Assembly (NCBI RefSeq): GCF_001422375.1
Contig: NZ_LMMU01000001.1
Coordinates: 223 to 64,222, forward strand
Direction of reading: 5' to 3'
DNA length: 64,000 nucleotides
Source of the DNA: Methylobacterium sp. Leaf99
GTDB lineage: Bacteria > Pseudomonadota > Alphaproteobacteria > Rhizobiales > Beijerinckiaceae
This document shows, in pieces, positions 19,292-28,166 of the stretch (position 1 is the first letter of the stretch; every line of letters begins with the position of its first letter). Below the pieces are notes generated by a model, which was given only the letters and a program-made list of their open reading frames with translations, was not told where the DNA came from and did no database searches. A program made the position numbers and the translations under genes.

Positions 19292-19765
19292 TTAGGCGGC
19301 CTGTTTGACCTTACCCTCGATGGCCGGCGCGGCCGAACCCCGTCCGGTCGCGATCTGGATGTGGCGCGGCTTCTTCGCCTCCGGGATCTCGCGGACGAGA
19401 TCGATGTGAAGGAGTCCGTTTTCCAGCGCTGCGCCCGTCACCTGGACATAGTCGGCGAGCTGGAAGCGCCGCTCGAAGGCGCGGGCGGCGATGCCCTGAT
19501 GCAGGAACGTCACCGGATTGTTCGCGTCGGGCGTCCGCTCACCCTTGAGGGTCAGCGCGTTTTCCTTGACCTCGATGGATAGGTCGGCCTCGGTGAATCC
19601 GGCGACCGCCACGGTGATCCGGTAAGCGTTCTCGCCGGTGCGTTCGATGTTGTAGGGCGGGTAGGTCGGAGCCGGATCGGCAGCGACGTACTGGTCGAGG
19701 GCCGAGAACAGGCGGTCGAACCCGACGGTGGAACGGTAAAGGGGTGCAAGATCGAACTGACGCAT
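19292..19765 (-). CDS. Small heat-shock protein, Hsp20/IbpA family
   Basis: 157 aa from ATG 19765 (MRQFDLAPLYRSTVGFDRLF), a start typical of class A rhizobial sHsps. The alpha-crystallin domain spans about 35-125 (PPYNIERTGENAYRITVAVA; conserved GFTEADLSIEV; ALENGLLHIDLVREIP). It is an ATP-independent holdase that keeps unfolded proteins soluble. Its 5' leader carries a ROSE-like thermometer and a possible sigma-32 promoter (see separate entries), which together fit heat induction at both levels. Confidence 0.94.
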   Translation of the reverse strand: MRQFDLAPLYRSTVGFDRLFSALDQYVAADPAPTYPPYNIERTGENAYRITVAVAGFTEADLSIEVKENALTLKGERTPDANNPVTFLHQGIAARAFERRFQLADYVQVTGAALENGLLHIDLVREIPEAKKPRHIQIATGRGSAAPAIEGKVKQAA

Positions 19766-19849
19766 GACATATTCTCCATAAGAAGCAACATGCTGAAGTC
19801 TGGTCCGCCCAAGGGCCGGACCGGTCGCACCGCCGTAATGGCCGGTGCC
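19766..19849 (-). promoter_or_regulatory. ROSE-like RNA thermometer in the hsp20 leader
   Basis: On the minus strand the leader folds into consecutive stems: GCACCG/CGGTGC, then GGTCC-GCCC/GGGC-GGACC. Closest to the start codon it reads TTGCTTCTTATGGAG. TTGCT (plus 19784-19788) lies just before the GGAG Shine-Dalgarno (plus 19774-19777), which is the arrangement of the conserved U-rich UUGCU motif that masks the ribosome site in ROSE elements. The element is inferred from this motif and stem order, not folded computationally. Confidence 0.65.
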
Positions 19850-19855
19850 ACCATG

Positions 19856-19884
19856 ATATTGGCGCCGGCCTTTGTCCCCACAAG
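19856..19884 (-). promoter_or_regulatory. Candidate sigma-32-type promoter for hsp20
   Basis: On the minus strand CTTGTG (plus 19879-19884), a 16-base spacer and CCAATAT (plus 19856-19862) roughly fit the alphaproteobacterial RpoH pattern CTTG-N17-CNTATNT. Transcription would then begin at about 19849, at the first ROSE stem. The -10 match is imperfect. Confidence 0.35.
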
Positions 19885-19974
19885 AGCCTGGATCGCCGGA
19901 TCGAACGGGATTTTTCGAATTTTCGTCGTACGTGAGACTGCCGGGAGGAGACGGGACCCCATGAGGATTGGTCG

Positions 19975-20955
19975 ATGCTGACGTTGCGCTCGACGCCGGA
20001 CAATCCGGTCCCACCCGGTGGCGCGCTCAAGGCGGTCCGTACCGGCGACGGCCTCGAACTGCGTGTGGCGCATTGGCGTCCCACGACACGCCTCGTGAAA
20101 GGCACCGTCTGCCTGCTCCAGGGCCGGGCCGAGTTCATCGAGAAGTACTACGAGACGATCGGTGATCTGCGTGGGCGGGGCTTCGCCGTCGTGGCGTTCG
20201 ACTGGCGCGGCCAGGGTGAATCGCAGCGTCAGGTCGCCGACGCCCACAAGGGCCATGTCGCCCGCTTCGATGATTATCGTCGCGATCTCGAGGCCGTCGC
20301 TGAGGCGGTCCTCAGGCCGCTGATGCCGCGGCCCCACGTGTGCCTCGCCCATTCCATGGGGGGCGCCGTCGCCTTCACCGGTGCCCACGAGGGCTGGCTG
20401 CCGTTCGGGCGCATCGTCACCGTGGCGCCGATGCTCGCCATCCGCATGGTGCGCTGGCCCGCCGGTGCCTCGGTGCTGTCCCGCTTCCTTCACCGCTTCG
20501 GCTTCGGACGCCGGTACATTCCGTTCGGCAAGGCGACCTCCATCGCCACCAAGCCGTTTTCGGGAAACCGGCTGTCGACGGACCCGGTGCGTTACGCTCG
20601 CAACGCCGAGGCCGCGCGCGCCGTCGGGGCGGGTGCGGTGGGGGACCCCACCATCGCGTGGCTCGCCGGGGCGTTCCGCGCCATGGCGCGCCTGCGCGAC
20701 AGGCGGGTGGCCGCCACCATCGCCATCCCGAGCCTCATCGTCGCGGCAGGTGCCGACCCGGTCTGCGAGACGCGGGCGACGGAGCGGTTCGCACGCTTGG
20801 TGCGCGGCGCGCACATTCTCGTGCTGCCCGGTGCCCGGCACGAGATTCTATCGGAGCGCGACGCCATCCGCGAGGATTTCTGGGCGGCCTTCGACGCCTT
20901 CGTACCCGGCAACGTCGCCGAAGCGATCCCGGCGGAAGCGGATGCCAAAGGTTGA
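19975..20955 (+). CDS. Alpha/beta hydrolase, lysophospholipase-like
   Basis: 326 aa from ATG 19975. It is a monoacylglycerol-lipase/PldB-type alpha/beta hydrolase: FDWRGQGESQRQ oxyanion region, nucleophile elbow CLAHSMGGAVA (AHSMG in place of GxSxG), a lid with FGRRYIPFGKATS, acid residue in IVAAGADPVCE and catalytic His in LPGARHEILSERD. Such enzymes release fatty acid from lysophospholipids or monoglycerides. It is divergent from hsp20 and convergent with hisN (15 bases between stops). Confidence 0.88.
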   Translation: MLTLRSTPDNPVPPGGALKAVRTGDGLELRVAHWRPTTRLVKGTVCLLQGRAEFIEKYYETIGDLRGRGFAVVAFDWRGQGESQRQVADAHKGHVARFDDYRRDLEAVAEAVLRPLMPRPHVCLAHSMGGAVAFTGAHEGWLPFGRIVTVAPMLAIRMVRWPAGASVLSRFLHRFGFGRRYIPFGKATSIATKPFSGNRLSTDPVRYARNAEAARAVGAGAVGDPTIAWLAGAFRAMARLRDRRVAATIAIPSLIVAAGADPVCETRATERFARLVRGAHILVLPGARHEILSERDAIREDFWAAFDAFVPGNVAEAIPAEADAKG

Positions 20956-20970
20956 TTTCGAAGGCCTGAC

Positions 20971-21759
20971 TTATGGGTTCAGGAGTCGCAACGCCTCGGT
21001 GTGGAGCGCACGGTCGCCCGCCGCCACGACGCGCCCGCCGGGGGCGGCGGGGCCTCCGTCCCAAGCAGTGATGACGCCGCCGGCGCCCTCGACGATGGGG
21101 ATGAGCGCGACGATGTCGTAGGGCTTGAGCCCGGCCTCGACCACGAGGTCGATCTGTCCGGCGGCCAGCATGCAGTAGGCGTAGCAATCCGTGCCGTAGC
21201 GCGACATCCGCACGGCGGCTTCGATGGCGGTGAATCCATCGCGCTCGGGTCCGTCGGCGAACAGGCGCGGGTCGGTGGTGGCCAGGAGGGCGTGCTTCAG
21301 GCTCGTGCCGCGTCGGCTTCGCAGGACACGCTCGCCCTTTGCCGAGCGCATCCGCGCCGTGGCGCCGTCGCCCGAGAAACGTTCGCCGAGAAAGGGCTGG
21401 TGCATGAGGCCCCGCACGGGTGCGCCGTTGTGCGTGAGGCCGATGAGGGTGCCCCAGGTCGGCAGTCCGGCGATGAACGCGCGGGTTCCGTCGATGGGAT
21501 CGAGAACCCAAACGCATTCGGCCTCCAGGTTCTCGGGGCCGAACTCTTCGCCGAGGATGCCATGGGTCGGGAAGGTGCGGCGAATCAGTCCGCGCAGGAT
21601 CACCTCTGCCGCGCGGTCGGCCTCGGTCACGGGATCGAAGGTGCCGCTGCCGTGGCCCTTGTCGTCCATGCCGAAGGCGGCCCGGAAGAACGGCAGGATC
21701 GCCTGACCCGACTCCGTTGCGAGGTCGTCCATGAACCGCGCGAGATCGACGACGCTCAT
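20971..21759 (-). CDS. hisN: Histidinol-phosphatase, inositol-monophosphatase type
   Basis: 262 aa. It is a Mg-dependent phosphatase of the IMPase superfamily. Metal ligands are in GEEFG (E71-E72), VLDPIDGTRAFI (D87, D90) and a C-terminal WDGGPAAPGG. The sequence GLPTWGTLIGLTHNG after the metal motif is characteristic of HisN, which dephosphorylates histidinol phosphate in histidine synthesis where the HisB-type enzyme is absent. No other his gene is in the window. General IMPase activity cannot be excluded. Confidence 0.85.
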   Translation of the reverse strand: MSVVDLARFMDDLATESGQAILPFFRAAFGMDDKGHGSGTFDPVTEADRAAEVILRGLIRRTFPTHGILGEEFGPENLEAECVWVLDPIDGTRAFIAGLPTWGTLIGLTHNGAPVRGLMHQPFLGERFSGDGATARMRSAKGERVLRSRRGTSLKHALLATTDPRLFADGPERDGFTAIEAAVRMSRYGTDCYAYCMLAAGQIDLVVEAGLKPYDIVALIPIVEGAGGVITAWDGGPAAPGGRVVAAGDRALHTEALRLLNP

Positions 21760-21843
21760 CGGGGCTTCCTCTCAGGGACCGGGGCGGCAACGAAGCGGCC
21801 GCCACGGCCTGCCGTCAAGACCCGAAGGGCGGATGCGTCGCGT

Positions 21844-23778
21844 TCAGGCGGGAATGGGGGTGCCGACGGGGTGTGGCGTCGGCTGATCCACGTCCACGGG
21901 ATCGGGGGCGGAGGGGTCGGCGGCAGCAACGATGGCCTCGACGGCGCCACGCAGGGATGTGACGTGGGTATCGGCCGGGATCGCCCGGCCCTGGGCGGCC
22001 TCGTCGCGGTCGCCCTCGTCGGCCTGCCACAGGCCAACGACGGTGTACGCCTGGGGCAGCTTGCGCTTCAGGCGTTCGGCCAGGCGCCGAAGGTGGGTCG
22101 GCTCCCCGCTGATGGCGGTGGAGACGATGCAGACGAGTCGCGCCGGGCCGACCTCGAATGTGTCGATCCGCGCGCGCGCCACCTCCGAGAACGGCACGAC
22201 GCGCACGCCGATCCCGCGGTTGCGCAGGAGCTGAGCCAGGATGGCGCAGGCGGACTCGTCCACGAAGCTGCGTCCGGAGACACACAGGACCGTTCCGTCG
22301 GCGCGCCAGTCGCTGCCAACGGCCTTCGTCTCGGACGTGTCCGCGCCCGCGTCATCGTCTCGCTCGGCCAGGTCCTCGACGAGGCCGGCGAGACTCTGAC
22401 GGATATCGTTCTTCTGCTCGGGTGTGAGCACACCGCGGGCTGCGTCGCGAGCCGCGAGTTCGAGGCCCTTGATCACCACCTCGTCGTAATACGCCGCCAG
22501 AGGGCGGCTTTTGAGGATCAGTTCGGCGTGTTCCTGCACCTCGTCCGGGTCGCCGGCCAGGACACGCTGATAGAAATTCTCCACGGGCGTGAGGGCCGGC
22601 CGGTCGCCGAACAGCACGTCGAGGAACTCGAGCTTGTCGACGTGGCGCCCCAGGACCACGAGGCAGACGGTGAGCGGCGTCGAAAGCAACAGCCCGACGG
22701 GTCCCCAGAGCCAGGTCCAGAACAGGGCCGAGACGAGGACGGCGAAGGGCGACATGCCGGTGGAGTGGCCATAGAGCATCGGCTCGATGAAATGGCCGAC
22801 CAGGGGCTCCAGGATGAGGAACAGGATCAGGGTCTCGACGACCATGGACCAGCCGGGATCGACGGCCGCTGCCAGCGCCAGGGGAAACACCGCCGACACG
22901 AAGGCGCCGATATACGGCACGAACCGCATGAGGGCCGAGAAGATGCCCCACAGGACTGGGCTCGGCACGCCGATGAGGTAGAGGCCGATGCCGACTACGA
23001 TGCCGAAGGACGCGTTGAGGGCGAGTTGGACGAGGAAGTAGCGGCTCAGGCGCTTGGCCGCGTCGTCCATGGCGACCGTGGTCCGGTGCAGGTCGCTCGA
23101 TCCGGCCAAGCGGATCATGCGATCGCGAAGATCCTCGCGCTGCATCAGCAGGAACAGCAGCACCACGAAGACGATGCCGATGGTGGCCAGTGGATGCAGG
23201 ATCGGCGAGAGCAGGGCGCCCGCCATGGTGAGGGCGTCGGGCGCGCGGTCCTTCACCTCGACGAGGATCGCCTTCTCGGGCGGCGGAGCGGCGGGGACGG
23301 CATCCGATTTGGGTTCGGGTTTGGGCTCTGGCTTCGGACCGTCCTGGTGCATGGTCCGCCCGATGCTGGCGACATAGTCGGCCATGCGTCCGGCGGGGGT
23401 GTCCTTGAGACCCTCGACCTTGCCCTCGATGGTAGTTCGGTAGCGCGGGACGTCGCCTGCGATGTCGGCGAGCTGCACCCCGATGAGGGTGCCGAGCGCC
23501 CCGACCACGCTCAGAGTCATCAGCACGGCGGTGGCGACGGACAGGAAGCGCCCGAAATGCCAGCGCCTCAGGAAGTTCACCAGTGGGCCGAGGACGAAGG
23601 AGAGCAGGATCGCGATGGCGATGGGGATGAGCACGTCGCGGCCGAGATAGAGTCCGGTGACGATGAGCGCCGCGACGATGAGGGGCGAGGTCATGGTCGG
23701 GGCTGGCGTCTCGGCGGCGGCGATCCGCGTCGGGCGCGGTGGCATCAGCGAAGGTTTCGCACTGGGTCTCGTCGCCAT
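21844..23778 (-). CDS. AI-2E/PerM family permease with C-terminal extension
   Basis: 644 aa. The N-terminal portion (to about 390) is an AI-2E family membrane protein with seven or eight hydrophobic segments (LYLGRDVLIPIAIAILLSFV; FGIVVGIGLYLIGVPSPVLW; FVPYIGAFVSAVFPLAL; GPVGLLLSTPLTVCLVVLG). Family members are secondary transporters, some exporting AI-2 or exchanging Na+/H+. An unusual soluble tail of about 250 residues follows. Its distal part (about 498-600, GRSFVDESACAILAQLLRNR; then GIGVRVVPFSEVARA; YTVVGLWQ) alternates strand and helix like a Rossmann-type fold. Function of the tail is unknown. Confidence 0.88.
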   Translation of the reverse strand: MATRPSAKPSLMPPRPTRIAAAETPAPTMTSPLIVAALIVTGLYLGRDVLIPIAIAILLSFVLGPLVNFLRRWHFGRFLSVATAVLMTLSVVGALGTLIGVQLADIAGDVPRYRTTIEGKVEGLKDTPAGRMADYVASIGRTMHQDGPKPEPKPEPKSDAVPAAPPPEKAILVEVKDRAPDALTMAGALLSPILHPLATIGIVFVVLLFLLMQREDLRDRMIRLAGSSDLHRTTVAMDDAAKRLSRYFLVQLALNASFGIVVGIGLYLIGVPSPVLWGIFSALMRFVPYIGAFVSAVFPLALAAAVDPGWSMVVETLILFLILEPLVGHFIEPMLYGHSTGMSPFAVLVSALFWTWLWGPVGLLLSTPLTVCLVVLGRHVDKLEFLDVLFGDRPALTPVENFYQRVLAGDPDEVQEHAELILKSRPLAAYYDEVVIKGLELAARDAARGVLTPEQKNDIRQSLAGLVEDLAERDDDAGADTSETKAVGSDWRADGTVLCVSGRSFVDESACAILAQLLRNRGIGVRVVPFSEVARARIDTFEVGPARLVCIVSTAISGEPTHLRRLAERLKRKLPQAYTVVGLWQADEGDRDEAAQGRAIPADTHVTSLRGAVEAIVAAADPSAPDPVDVDQPTPHPVGTPIPA

Positions 23779-23895
23779 GCCGGTTCCGTCTCGACGCCTA
23801 CGCCGGCCGCCCTCGGATGGAGCGCCGCGCCGGGGGAACGGTGCAGCGCCGCAAAACGATCCCTTGCCGGCCGGGCTCTGATCGCGGAGGCGTGA

Positions 23896-24654
23896 TCAGT
23901 CCGCGAATGGCGCCAGGGTGAAACCGGCTTCTTCCAGGGTCCGGCGCAGGGCGCGGGCGGTGTCCACCGCATGCGGGTCGTCGCTGTGGACGCAGACCGT
24001 ATCGATGGAGACCGGAATGCGGCGGCCGGTCAGGGTGAGGAGCGCGCCCTCCTCCACCATGCGCCAGGTCCGCGCGGCGACGGCTTCGGGGTCGGTGATC
24101 ACCGCGCCCGGCTCGCCGCGCGGCGCGAGCTGCCCATCCTCCGCGTAGGCGCGGTCGGCGTAGATCTCGCGTACCACCCGCAGGCCCTCCGCCTCCGCCG
24201 CCCGCTCGGCGGCGAGGCCCGGCATTACAAGAACGACGAGGGTGTCGTCGACGGCGCGCACGGCCCTGGCGATGGCTCGCGCCACGTCGTCCTCGGCATT
24301 CGAGAGGTTGGCCAATGCCCCGTGCGCCTTCACATGGGTGACGCGGTGACCGGCCAAGGCCGCACAGGCCTGGAGCGCCCCGATCTGATAGGCGACATCG
24401 GCTTCGATCTCACCGGGCGTGGCGCGGATCACCCGGCGGCCGAATCCGCGCCGGTCGTCGAAGCCCGGATGCGCGCCGAGCGCCACGCCGCGCGCCTTCG
24501 CCGCTCGGGCGGTCGCGACCATGATGCCCGGATCGCCGGCATGGAAGCCGCAGGCGACGTTGGCCGACGTGACGATGTCGAGCAGGGCGGCGTCGTCGCC
24601 CACCCTGTAGGGGCCGTAGCCCTCGCCGAGATCGGCGTTGAGATCGATCCGCAT
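23896..24654 (-). CDS. pxpA: 5-oxoprolinase subunit PxpA (LamB/YcsF family)
   Basis: 252 aa from ATG 24654. It is a TIM-barrel-like protein opening MRIDLNADLGEGYGPYRVGD, with ANVACGFHAGDP, ALGAHPGFDDRRGFGRR, HVKAHGALAN and TVCVHSDDPHAV. With PxpB and PxpC it hydrolyses 5-oxoproline, a spontaneous glutamine-derived by-product, to glutamate. The partner genes pxpB/pxpC, normally adjacent, are not in this neighbourhood. Upstream is a 456-base non-coding stretch. Confidence 0.93.
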   Translation of the reverse strand: MRIDLNADLGEGYGPYRVGDDAALLDIVTSANVACGFHAGDPGIMVATARAAKARGVALGAHPGFDDRRGFGRRVIRATPGEIEADVAYQIGALQACAALAGHRVTHVKAHGALANLSNAEDDVARAIARAVRAVDDTLVVLVMPGLAAERAAEAEGLRVVREIYADRAYAEDGQLAPRGEPGAVITDPEAVAARTWRMVEEGALLTLTGRRIPVSIDTVCVHSDDPHAVDTARALRRTLEEAGFTLAPFAD

Positions 24655-25110
24655 GCTGGGCTTCCCCGCGTGTTTTCGCTCCCCACTGTCCTTGTCGCCT
24701 GACATGCGCCAGCACAAGGCGCCATCGGACGTCTCATCGACGCCGCGTTGCCGGGGAGCGGAACGGGCCGCCCGCGCTGCCGATCGGATATGTCCGACGA
24801 TCCGGGGCAGCAAATCCATCGGGTTCATCGGACCTTTGTCCAGCACCTTCCAAGCTGCTTCGTTGGCGGCTAGCTTCGTACTTCGACGCAACCATCACAA
24901 TCGGATGCCGACCCGCCGCCTTTGCGTATGAGATCTGACCGAGATCATGCTTGGGAGGATCGTCGACCAAAATCAACACTCGCAAATTCCAATTCTGAGC
25001 GGATAGCACTGGAAAAATACAATAAGTCAGTGCGATTGTGAGGATTTTAACAGGAGCTTAGCTGCTCTCGATCATTTTTATGTTGGAGTGTCAGGACGAA
25101 CGAGGGACGG
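24655..25110. other. Non-coding gap, AT-richer 3' half
   Basis: The gap between the divergent pxpA and chemoreceptor genes is 456 bases. The part from about 24955 to 25100 is distinctly AT-richer than its surroundings (for example GATTTTAACAGGAG and ATCATTTTTATG), as expected of a promoter region. A minus-strand frame at 24734-25009 has no coding character. No hairpin terminator, riboswitch or repeat was recognised. Confidence 0.5.
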
Positions 25111-26205
25111 ATGTCGGGTTTGAGCCTCAAGCAGGGGGCAGTGGTTTCGCCAGCGCCGCCGAGCGCTCCCGGGACCGGCCTACGAGGCGTGGCGGCGGAG
25201 ATCGCCGAACTGAAGCGCATCTCGTCCGAGAAGAGCCGCCGCATCCAGGGCATCACCGGCCAGGTCAAGATCCTGGCCCTCAACGCCCTCATCGAAGCGG
25301 CACGCGCCGGCGAGATGGGACGCGGCTTCGCCGTTGTCGCCCAGGAGGTGCGCGCCATCGGCGGAGAGGTCGAGGGGATCGCAAGGGCGCTGGAGGCCGA
25401 GTTGTCCGACCGGATCGCCGGGCTCCAGGCTCAGGTCGAGGATCTGTCGAGCCACACCCGCGACGACCGGCTCATCGACCTCGCTCTGAACGCCGTCGAA
25501 CTCATCGATCGCAACCTCTACGAGCGGACCTGCGACGTACGCTGGTGGGCGACCGACGCGGCCATCGTGGACTGCGCCACCACGCCATCCCCCGAACGGG
25601 CAGCCCACGCCGCCGCACGCCTCGGGGTGATTCTCGACGCCTACACGGTCTATCTCGACCTGTGGCTGTGCTCGCCGGACGGCATCGTCCTGGCTCATGG
25701 TCGGCCCGGGCGCTTCCGCGACGTCATCGGCCGTAACGTCTCGTCCGAGCCTTGGTTCCGTCGGGCCGCCAGCTTGGCCGATGGCGACGCCTACGTCGCC
25801 GCCGATGTGTCACGGCAGGTCCGTCTCGGGAACGCCCAGGTGGCGACCTACTGTGCCAGTATCCGCGCGGGCGGTGAGAGCAGGGCGCGGCCGGTTGGCG
25901 TGCTGGCGATCCATTTCGATTGGGAGGCACAGGCCCGTACCATCGTCGACGGCGTCCGGGTGTCGCCGGAGGACCGGGGCCGGACACGCGTGCTCCTCGT
26001 CGATGCGCACCGCCGCGTGCTGGCGGCGTCCGACGGGCGGGGCGTCCTGGAGGAAACCCTGAGCCTCCAGCCGGCCGGCCGGACCAGTGGCGCGGAGCGC
26101 GATCCCCTTACGGGGGCCGTCACCGCCTTTCACCGCACCCCCGGCTACGAGACTTATGCGGGACTCGGCTGGTACGGCGTCATCGTCCAGGGAGCCGAGG
26201 TCTGA
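25111..26205 (+). CDS. Soluble chemoreceptor with N-terminal signalling tip and C-terminal Cache-like domain
   Basis: 364 aa from ATG 25111 (GAGGGACGG upstream). Residues about 28-90 contain the conserved MCP hairpin tip ([20 protein letters not shown]) that contacts CheA/CheW, but with a much shortened coiled coil. The remainder (about 110-364) resembles a dCache/PAS-like sensor: WWATDAAIVDCATT, YTVYLDLWLCSPDGIVLAHG, DVIGRNVSSEPWFRRAASL, and VGVLAIHFDWEAQ. No membrane segment or signal peptide is visible, so it should be cytoplasmic. The order, signalling module first and sensor last, is the reverse of usual receptors. Ligand is unknown. Confidence 0.8.
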   Translation: MSGLSLKQGAVVSPAPPSAPGTGLRGVAAEIAELKRISSEKSRRIQGITGQVKILALNALIEAARAGEMGRGFAVVAQEVRAIGGEVEGIARALEAELSDRIAGLQAQVEDLSSHTRDDRLIDLALNAVELIDRNLYERTCDVRWWATDAAIVDCATTPSPERAAHAAARLGVILDAYTVYLDLWLCSPDGIVLAHGRPGRFRDVIGRNVSSEPWFRRAASLADGDAYVAADVSRQVRLGNAQVATYCASIRAGGESRARPVGVLAIHFDWEAQARTIVDGVRVSPEDRGRTRVLLVDAHRRVLAASDGRGVLEETLSLQPAGRTSGAERDPLTGAVTAFHRTPGYETYAGLGWYGVIVQGAEV

Positions 26206-26212
26206 GCGGACC

Positions 26213-27505
26213 TCACACGAGGACCGGCATCGCCGGGGCGTCCTCGACGCCGAACACCCGGCGATAGCGTGCGATCTCGGCATCCGGTCCGATGGCCTTC
26301 GACGCGTTGTCGGAGATTTTCACCGTGGGACGGCCATCGGCCGCGATGACCTTGCAGACGATGGAGATGGGATCGAGGCGTTCCTCCGGCACCAAGCCGC
26401 GAAAGTCGTTGGTGAGCAGGGTGCCCCAGCCGTAGCCGATGCGCATGCGCCCATGGAAATGCGCGTGGATGGCCTCGATGGTGTCGACGTCGAGCCCATC
26501 TGAAAAAATCGCCAGCTTCTCGCGGGGATCGCAGCCCCGCGAGCGCCACCACGCGATCGCTTCCTCGCCGCCCGCGATGGGCTCCTTCGAATCGATGCGG
26601 ATGCCGGTCCAGGCGTTCATCCAGTCGGGGGCATGCGCGAGGAAGCCGCTCGTGCCGTAGGTGTCGGGCAGCATGACGAGGAGGTTACCGGCGTAATCCT
26701 GCTGCCAGTCCGCGAGCACGTCGTAGGGCGCCCGCGCCAGGGCGGCGTCGCCGTCGGCCAAAGCCGAATAGACCATCGGCAGTTCGTGGGCGTTGGTGCC
26801 CACCGCCTCGACCTCGCGGCGCAGCGCGATGAGGCAGTTCGAGGTCCCGAGGAACCGGTCGCCGAGCCCCGCCCGCATGGCTTCGACGCACCAGTCCTGC
26901 CACAGGAATCCATGGCGCCGGCGCGTGCCGAAATCCGCGATGGACAGGTCGGGCAGGCGCGCCAAGCGCTCGATCTTCTCCCACACCCGGGTCATGGCGC
27001 GGGCATACAGCACCTGAAGTTCGAGCTTGCCCATGTGGCGTACGACGCCCCGCGCCCGCAACTCGTTGAGGATGGCGAGGGCCGGCACCTCCCACATGGT
27101 CGTCTCGATCCACGGCCCGTGGAAGGTGAGCACGTACTGGCCGTCGCGCGCCTCGAGCTCGTACTCCGGCAGGCGGAACGTCTCGAGCCAGTCCATGAAG
27201 TCGGGCGCGAACATCTGGCGCTGGCCGTAGAAGGTGTTGCCGCGCAGCCAGGTCGACTCTCCCCGGCTCAGGGTCAGGGTGCGGGCGTGATCGAGCTGTT
27301 CGCGGAGCTCGCCGGCATCGACGAAATCGGCGAGCCGCACGCTCTTCGAGCGGTTCTGGATGCCGAAGGTCACGCGCGTATCGCGACGGCGGCGAAAGAT
27401 CGTCTGCGCCATCAGGAGCTTGTAGAAATCGGTGTCGAGGAGCGACCGGACGATGGGGTCGATCTTGAAGCTGTGGTTGTACACCCGCGTCGCGAGGTCG
27501 AGCAT
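26213..27505 (-). CDS. pncB: Nicotinate phosphoribosyltransferase
   Basis: 430 aa from ATG 27505 ([20 protein letters not shown]); upstream frame is not family sequence. It couples ATP hydrolysis to formation of nicotinate mononucleotide from nicotinate and PRPP in NAD salvage. Conserved blocks include [53 protein letters not shown] and the phosphate-binding [10 protein letters not shown]...[10 protein letters not shown]. It is single and convergent with the chemoreceptor gene (7 bases between). Confidence 0.96.
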   Translation of the reverse strand: MLDLATRVYNHSFKIDPIVRSLLDTDFYKLLMAQTIFRRRRDTRVTFGIQNRSKSVRLADFVDAGELREQLDHARTLTLSRGESTWLRGNTFYGQRQMFAPDFMDWLETFRLPEYELEARDGQYVLTFHGPWIETTMWEVPALAILNELRARGVVRHMGKLELQVLYARAMTRVWEKIERLARLPDLSIADFGTRRRHGFLWQDWCVEAMRAGLGDRFLGTSNCLIALRREVEAVGTNAHELPMVYSALADGDAALARAPYDVLADWQQDYAGNLLVMLPDTYGTSGFLAHAPDWMNAWTGIRIDSKEPIAGGEEAIAWWRSRGCDPREKLAIFSDGLDVDTIEAIHAHFHGRMRIGYGWGTLLTNDFRGLVPEERLDPISIVCKVIAADGRPTVKISDNASKAIGPDAEIARYRRVFGVEDAPAMPVLV

Positions 27506-27602
27506 GGTCGGACCGGTCCGGCGCGGGACCCCGCGCCCGCTCGGTGGCGAGAGGCGCATGGGCGGCGGCCTTGAGTCAATCGCGCATGCTGTGCCGGAAC
27601 GT

Positions 27603-27638
27603 GAAAGGGCGGCCCGCCATCCGATGGGCCGCCCTTTC
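27603..27638 (-). terminator. Strong terminator hairpin after the stress flavoprotein gene
   Basis: GAAAGGGCGGCCC (27603-27615) pairs perfectly with GGGCCGCCCTTTC (27626-27638), a 13-bp stem with a 10-base loop, 25 bases past the stop at 27663. The T-rich part lies within the stem's end on the minus strand. Confidence 0.75.
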
Positions 27639-27662
27639 AGACTATCTGATTTTCCTGAGCGA

Positions 27663-28166
27663 TCAGGCCAGGTCGACCTTCTTGGTCTCGGTCTTCGGCG
27701 ACTCGCCCGTGAGGGCCGCCTTCACGTAGCCGTAGATGTGGAGCGCCGTGGCGTTGGGGCTGTCCCAATACTCACCTTTTTCCGGGTGAATGCGGATCAG
27801 CGCCACTTCCGGGTCGTCCTTGCCGTTGGGGAACCAGGTTTTCAGGCTCTCGGTCCACTTGTCGTCGATGACCGACTGGTCGGTGACGATCTCGGCCTTG
27901 CCGGCAATGGAAACGTAGGTCTGGCTCGACGGGTCGGAATAGGCGAGGTTGATCTGGTTGTCCTTGCTGATCTCGGCGGTCTTTGGCGAGTGCAGCTTGG
28001 AGAAGAACCACAGGTCGCCATTCTCGTCCGCGTCCTGGCACCACATGGGACGGCTGTAGAGCTTTCCGTCCGGGTCCGCGGTGGTCATCATCGCGACCTT
28101 GATGTCCTTGATGAGGGCGAAGAGCTTCTTGGCGCCCTCGTGATCGCGGTGGTTGCCCTGGTGCAT
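27663..28166 (-). CDS. Pyridoxamine 5'-phosphate oxidase-family protein (general stress protein 26-like)
   Basis: 167 aa from ATG 28166 ([20 protein letters not shown]). It is a split-barrel flavin-binding fold: [57 protein letters not shown], then a C-terminal [19 protein letters not shown]. This layout is that of the general stress protein 26 subgroup, which binds FMN or F420-like cofactors and whose reaction is not settled. It is divergent from apbC and has its own terminator. Confidence 0.85.
   Translation of the reverse strand: MHQGNHRDHEGAKKLFALIKDIKVAMMTTADPDGKLYSRPMWCQDADENGDLWFFSKLHSPKTAEISKDNQINLAYSDPSSQTYVSIAGKAEIVTDQSVIDDKWTESLKTWFPNGKDDPEVALIRIHPEKGEYWDSPNATALHIYGYVKAALTGESPKTETKKVDLA

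Noticed and set aside
21001..23895. 964-codon plus-strand open frame opposite hisN and the AI-2E permease
   Set aside because: It is antisense to two well-recognised genes and has no ribosome site or protein family; its His/Glu/Asp/Arg-rich composition is what high-GC codon bias produces on the opposite strand.
24734..25009. 91-codon minus-strand frame beginning MLSAQNWNLRVLILVDD
   Set aside because: It covers the presumed promoter region of the chemoreceptor/pxpA gap, has AT-rich irregular composition and no ribosome site; the receiver-like start is probably chance.
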